From assembly GCA_023244865.1 (NCBI GenBank), contig JAHFLM010000039.1, positions 1 to 8,246 of the forward strand: a DNA stretch of 8,246 nt, in the 5' to 3' direction. Origin of the DNA: Candidatus Harrisonbacteria bacterium (GTDB lineage Bacteria > Patescibacteriota > Minisyncoccia > UBA6257 > UBA11618). The position numbers were made by a program, and so were the translations under genes. Under the pieces are notes generated by a model, which did no database searches, had not been told where the DNA came from, and saw only the letters and a list, made by a program, of their open reading frames with translations. Positions 4,531-8,246 of the stretch are shown here, in pieces. How positions within the stretch are numbered: the first letter of the stretch is position 1; each line of letters opens with the position of its first letter.

Positions 4531-4549
4531 CTAACTCTTAAATCTTAGC

Positions 4550-7500
4550 TTAGGCGGCTTTAGTGCTGAAATCTTCGGATTCAGTAGCGGGGGTTTTAGG
4601 GGTGAAATCCTCTCTAATGCCCGTGCCGACTGGGATTAAGCGACCAATGATCACATTCTCCTTTAAGCCTCTCAAAGTGTCTACCTTACCCTCACAGGCC
4701 GCGTTAATTAAGACTTTGGCGGTCTCGATGAAGGAGGCGGCAGAAAGGAAGCTTTCAGTCGAAAGAGCCACTTTAGTGATACCCATCAAAAGCTGCAAGG
4801 CTTTAGCTGGAGCGCCACCGTTTTTCTTGATCTCACGATTAACAGCTAAGAAACGGGACTTTTCAACAACATCACCGGCCACAAAACGAGAATCGCCAGA
4901 TTCCTTCACTTTCACACGGGAAAACATCTGCTTCACGACAACTTCGACGTGCTTGTCGCTGATCGACGCACCTTCTCCGGAATAAATCTTCTGTACTTCG
5001 TTCACGATATACTTTTCCACCTCTTCGCTACCTCGATACTTGAAAAGTTCTTTCAAGTCTAAGTTACCTTCGGTTAACTGATCACCCTTCTTTACGCTAT
5101 CGCCTACTTTGAAGAAGACGTTATGGTGATGCGGGATGAGATATTCGTAAATTTTTTCTTTGGCCTTAGAAGGCTTCTTACCTGGCTTTGGAGCGGCTGG
5201 TAAAGATTTAATCTTAATGATGCGAGCGAGGCCACGATCTTCAATGGATTCTAATACGCCATCATCTTCTACTAATTGAGCCTTACCCTTTGGATTGCGG
5301 CTTTCAAATAATTCTTCAACACGTGGCAAACCGTGCGTAATGTCAGTACCTGCGACACCTCCGATATGGAAAGTTCTCATGGTGAGCTGCGTACCAGGTT
5401 CGGCAATAGATTGAGCGGCGACGATACCGATGGCCTCACCAAGCCTAATCGGCTTGTTATTACCTAAATCGTTACCATAACAGCTACCACAAATACCGTA
5501 TAAGGTTTTGCAAGTAATTGGAGATTTTACTAACACTACTTCAACACCACTCTTTTCAATATTTTCGGCGACGGCGAAAGTGAAAATTTCGTTAGCCTTA
5601 GCTAAAGTTTCACCGTTGACCACCACATCCACTAAAGCGGTGCGGCCGAAAAGTCTCTGGGCCAAAGGTCGGCCATCAGACTTTTTGATTTCGATACCAG
5701 ACTTAGCATTACAAGTTTCTTCCTTGATGAAAATGTCTTGACAAACGTCAGCGAGACGACGAGCTAAGTAACCCGCAGAAGCGGTTTTCAAAGCGGTGTC
5801 GGTGGAACCCTTACGAGCACCGTGAGTGGAAATGAAATACTCAAGCACGGTGAAACCTTCTTTGAAAGAAGATTTGACTGGGAGTTCGATCGCCTCACCC
5901 TTAGGGCTAGCCACCAAACCTTTCATACCCATCATCTGAATAAGCTGAGAGTAGGTACCACGAGCACCGGATTCGATAATAGTGTAAACAGAGCTGTTAG
6001 GATCGAGCGTGCCAGACTTAATCGCTTTTTCTAATTTAGCTTTAGCTTGAGTCCAAATTTCAATAACTCTAGCCTTGCGCTCTCTTTCGGTTAACAAACC
6101 TTCTTCGAATTGATTACGCACCATCGCCTCTTCTTTGCCGGCTTCGGCCATTACAACAGTCTTATTACTAGGAATAACAAGGTCGTCGATACCCCAAGAG
6201 GTACCAGAGTAAGTAGAATACTTAAAACCTATCGTCTTAATAGCGTCTAAAATGTCGGCACCTTGCTCGATACCATATTGATTAATTAAAACACCCACTA
6301 AGCGAGACAAAACTTTTTTCGTTACTGGTTCGTTAAAGTATGGGAAGTCGGCTGGTAAAATATTGTTGTATAAAATACGGCCAACGGAAGTTTCGATATC
6401 TCTGCCAATTTCTTGCACTTTAATAGCGGCATTAATTTCCACGACGTCGTGATCAAAAGCCAAGAGAGCCTCTTGCTTGGTTGAGAAAAGTTTTCCTTCA
6501 CCCTTCTTACCTTCTTTAATTTTAGTTAAGTAGAAAGAACCCAAGACGACGTCCTGCGCAGGCACGGCGATTGGTTCACCGGTTGCTGGCTTTAATAAGT
6601 TGATACGAGACCACATAATTTCAGTGGCTTCTTTTTGAGCTTCATCGGTAAGTGGTAAGTGCACGGCCATCTGGTCACCATCGAAGTCAGCGTTGAAAGC
6701 GGTGGTCACGAGTGGTGGAATACGAATCGCTAAGTCTTCGATTAACACTGGCTCAAAAGCCTGCATACCGAGACGATGCAAAGTAGGCGCACGGTTTAAG
6801 AGCACCTTACGATTCTTAATCACCTCTTCTAAAATAGCCCAAACTTCTTCGGTGCCTTGTTCGATTAAACGGTTGGCGTTACGAATGTTGTGTGCTAAAC
6901 CTCTTTCGATAATTTTATTAATGACGAAAGGTTTGAAAATTTCCAAAGCCATCTGCTTTGGCAAACCACACTGACCAATCTTTAAGTGAGGACCAACCAC
7001 GATTACGGAACGCGCGGAGTAGTCGACTCTTTTACCTAAAAGATTTTGACGGAAGCGACCCTGCTTACCCTTTAACATGTCAGCCAAGGAACGAAGCGGC
7101 CTTCTTTGAGAAGAAAGTTGTTGGGTGCCAAAGCGAGCGGAGTTGTCGATTAAAGCATCTACTGCTTCTTGCAACATACGCTTTTCGTTAATAACGATAA
7201 TTTCTGGAGAACCGAGCTCCATCAACTTCTTCAAACGATTGTTGCGGTTAATAACGCGGCGATAAAGATCGTTTAAATCTGAAGTAGCGTAGCGGCCAGC
7301 GTCGAGCGCTACCATTGGACGCAAATCTGGTGGTAAAACTGGCAAGGAATCCATGATCATCCAAGCTGGGTTGATGCCGTTTTTATGGAATGAGGAGGCG
7401 ATCTTAAGCCTACGGAGCAAACGAACTTCTTTGGCAGAGTCGCCAGAGGTTTCTAATTCTTTTTCGATGGCGGCAATGCTCGCACCTAAATCTAAATTCA

Positions 7501-8149
7501 CTAAAATTTTCTTCAAGGCTTCGGCACCGGTGCCGGCTTCAAAGACATCGCCAAAACGGCGAGCTAAATTATGGTAGTCGGTTTCGGTAATCACTAAACC
7601 AGGTCTTAATTCGGAAAGTTGATCGCGAACTTCAGCGGTCGCGTCTTTTAAAGCGTCGATTTCAGCTTCGTCTTTCAAATTCTTTTTGCGAGTATTGAAC
7701 TCGGTAACCACTTCATCCATGGCGCGCTTTTTATTAGTCTCATTAACGGCCGTGACGATATAAGAAATATAGTAAGCAACTTTTTCTAACTTGCTGGCAG
7801 TCACATCCAAAAGCAAACCGTTTTTGGAAGGAATGCTGCGCAAGAACCAGATGTGAACGACGGGCACGGCAAGCTTAATATGACCCATTCTTTCACGACG
7901 AACGATGGCGCGGGTAACTTCTACACCACACTTATCGCAAACCACACCTTTGTAACGAATTCTTCTATATTTACCACAGTAACATTCCCAATCTTTGACT
8001 GGTCCGAAAATTCTCTCAGAAAACAAGCCGTCTTTTTCGGCTCTTTGAGTACGATAATTAATCGTTTCTGGCTTGGTCACCTCACCGTAAGACCAGTTCA
8101 AGATATCTTCAGGGGAAGCGATTTTTAATCTAATAGCGTCGAAGTTCAT
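4550..8149 (-). CDS. rpoC: DNA-directed RNA polymerase subunit beta'
   Basis: This is the catalytic beta' subunit of RNA polymerase, which forms the active-site cleft with beta. The 1199 residues are complete. The N-terminal zinc site is present (C56, C58, C71, C74, in ECYCGKY and VVCDKCG). The active-site motif NADFDGD spans residues 486-492, with Mg-binding Asp at 488, 490 and 492. The trigger-loop signature (ISTHGARKG... DTALKTA) lies near residues 770-800. The second zinc site is intact (C813, C880, C887, C890). The C-terminal region ends in the expected VIIGRLIPVGTGI block plus a short acidic/Thr-rich tail. The length matches beta' proteins lacking the large SI3 insertion of E. coli. A Pro/Lys-rich linker lies before the last third. 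The ATG is 4 nt after the preceding stop with no visible Shine-Dalgarno, so translation is probably coupled to rpoB. Confidence 0.99.
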   Translation of the reverse strand: MNFDAIRLKIASPEDILNWSYGEVTKPETINYRTQRAEKDGLFSERIFGPVKDWECYCGKYRRIRYKGVVCDKCGVEVTRAIVRRERMGHIKLAVPVVHIWFLRSIPSKNGLLLDVTASKLEKVAYYISYIVTAVNETNKKRAMDEVVTEFNTRKKNLKDEAEIDALKDATAEVRDQLSELRPGLVITETDYHNLARRFGDVFEAGTGAEALKKILVNLDLGASIAAIEKELETSGDSAKEVRLLRRLKIASSFHKNGINPAWMIMDSLPVLPPDLRPMVALDAGRYATSDLNDLYRRVINRNNRLKKLMELGSPEIIVINEKRMLQEAVDALIDNSARFGTQQLSSQRRPLRSLADMLKGKQGRFRQNLLGKRVDYSARSVIVVGPHLKIGQCGLPKQMALEIFKPFVINKIIERGLAHNIRNANRLIEQGTEEVWAILEEVIKNRKVLLNRAPTLHRLGMQAFEPVLIEDLAIRIPPLVTTAFNADFDGDQMAVHLPLTDEAQKEATEIMWSRINLLKPATGEPIAVPAQDVVLGSFYLTKIKEGKKGEGKLFSTKQEALLAFDHDVVEINAAIKVQEIGRDIETSVGRILYNNILPADFPYFNEPVTKKVLSRLVGVLINQYGIEQGADILDAIKTIGFKYSTYSGTSWGIDDLVIPSNKTVVMAEAGKEEAMVRNQFEEGLLTERERKARVIEIWTQAKAKLEKAIKSGTLDPNSSVYTIIESGARGTYSQLIQMMGMKGLVASPKGEAIELPVKSSFKEGFTVLEYFISTHGARKGSTDTALKTASAGYLARRLADVCQDIFIKEETCNAKSGIEIKKSDGRPLAQRLFGRTALVDVVVNGETLAKANEIFTFAVAENIEKSGVEVVLVKSPITCKTLYGICGSCYGNDLGNNKPIRLGEAIGIVAAQSIAEPGTQLTMRTFHIGGVAGTDITHGLPRVEELFESRNPKGKAQLVEDDGVLESIEDRGLARIIKIKSLPAAPKPGKKPSKAKEKIYEYLIPHHHNVFFKVGDSVKKGDQLTEGNLDLKELFKYRGSEEVEKYIVNEVQKIYSGEGASISDKHVEVVVKQMFSRVKVKESGDSRFVAGDVVEKSRFLAVNREIKKNGGAPAKALQLLMGITKVALSTESFLSAASFIETAKVLINAACEGKVDTLRGLKENVIIGRLIPVGTGIREDFTPKTPATESEDFSTKAA

Positions 8150-8153
8150 ATTT

Positions 8154-8246
8154 TTATTTTGATTCTTTTTTAGATTTAGCCGACTCTTCTACTTCTTTTT
8201 TAGCTTCAGCCAATTTTTCTGCTTCTTTTTTGGACTTGGCTCCGTC
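8154..8246 (-). CDS. rpoB: DNA-directed RNA polymerase beta subunit, C-terminal end only (partial)
   Basis: This frame is open from the right edge of the window to a TAA stop, giving the last 30 residues of a protein. The tail is built almost entirely of Lys, Glu, Ala and Ser, with KKE recurring four times, and looks like a disordered or helical charged extension. No conserved RpoB domain lies inside the window. The assignment therefore rests on position: in bacteria the gene just upstream of rpoC on the same strand is almost always rpoB, and the stop lies only 4 nt before the rpoC ATG. RpoB normally ends soon after its conserved C-terminal region, so this charged tail would be a lineage-specific addition. 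It could also belong to another protein, but that is much less likely. Confidence 0.75.
   Translation of the reverse strand, partial: DGAKSKKEAEKLAEAKKEVEESAKSKKESK

Noticed and set aside
4563..8128. Several plus-strand open frames of 70-140 codons opposite rpoC
   Set aside because: They lie entirely over conserved rpoC coding sequence, show no family signature, and are explained by antisense frames of a constrained gene.
1..8246. Reassigned TGA codon (as in some CPR lineages)
   Set aside because: All genes end in TAA and no conserved gene is interrupted by in-frame TGA, so there is no sign of recoding, though absence of TGA stops alone cannot exclude it.

Overview
The window is a compact bacterial chromosome segment in which every supported gene lies on the minus strand. 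The right end is a core information-processing cluster: the 3' end of rpoB, a complete rpoC, then rpsF-ssb-rpsR. This is followed leftward by a PAP2 membrane phosphatase, endonuclease IV (nfo), a DnaQ-like exonuclease, and two small unrecognised proteins. The organism is most likely a Candidate Phyla Radiation (Patescibacteria / Parcubacteria-like) bacterium. That placement is inference. It rests on short core proteins, very tight spacing, weak or absent Shine-Dalgarno sequences on the core genes, TAA as the only stop codon (10 of 10 genes), and an intergenic repeat whose translation reads VIARSEATWQS, which I recall as common in such genomes. No rRNA or tRNA is present to settle it.

Region by region, reading in the direction of transcription (right to left): 8246-8154 is the rpoB tail. 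8149-4550 is rpoC, 4 nt downstream. 4549-4410 is an AT-rich spacer with an inverted repeat and a possible weak promoter. 4409-3198 holds rpsF, ssb and rpsR, separated by 2 and 4 nt. 3190-2666 is the PAP2 phosphatase. 2665-2473 is a spacer made largely of dispersed repeats and hairpins. 2472-1606 is nfo, which itself carries an in-frame repeat-like insertion. 1551-1012 is the exonuclease, ended by a strong intrinsic terminator (979-1002). A new sigma70-type promoter follows at once (942-971) and drives the two-gene unit 869-150, which is closed by a terminator at 113-134. Positions 1-90 hold a GC-rich stretch and a 15-bp-stem terminator oriented for plus-strand transcription, so a convergent transcript probably enters from the left edge.

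The genes combine transcription (RpoB/RpoC), translation (S6, S18), ssDNA protection (SSB) and DNA repair (endonuclease IV, exonuclease), plus a lipid-phosphate phosphatase. I found no clearly new multi-gene system. The most unusual points are the repeat-derived in-frame insertion in nfo, the repeat cluster abutting its start codon, the DnaQ-like exonuclease whose last catalytic Asp is Gly, and the uncharacterised CxxC-protein operon with its own promoter and terminator.
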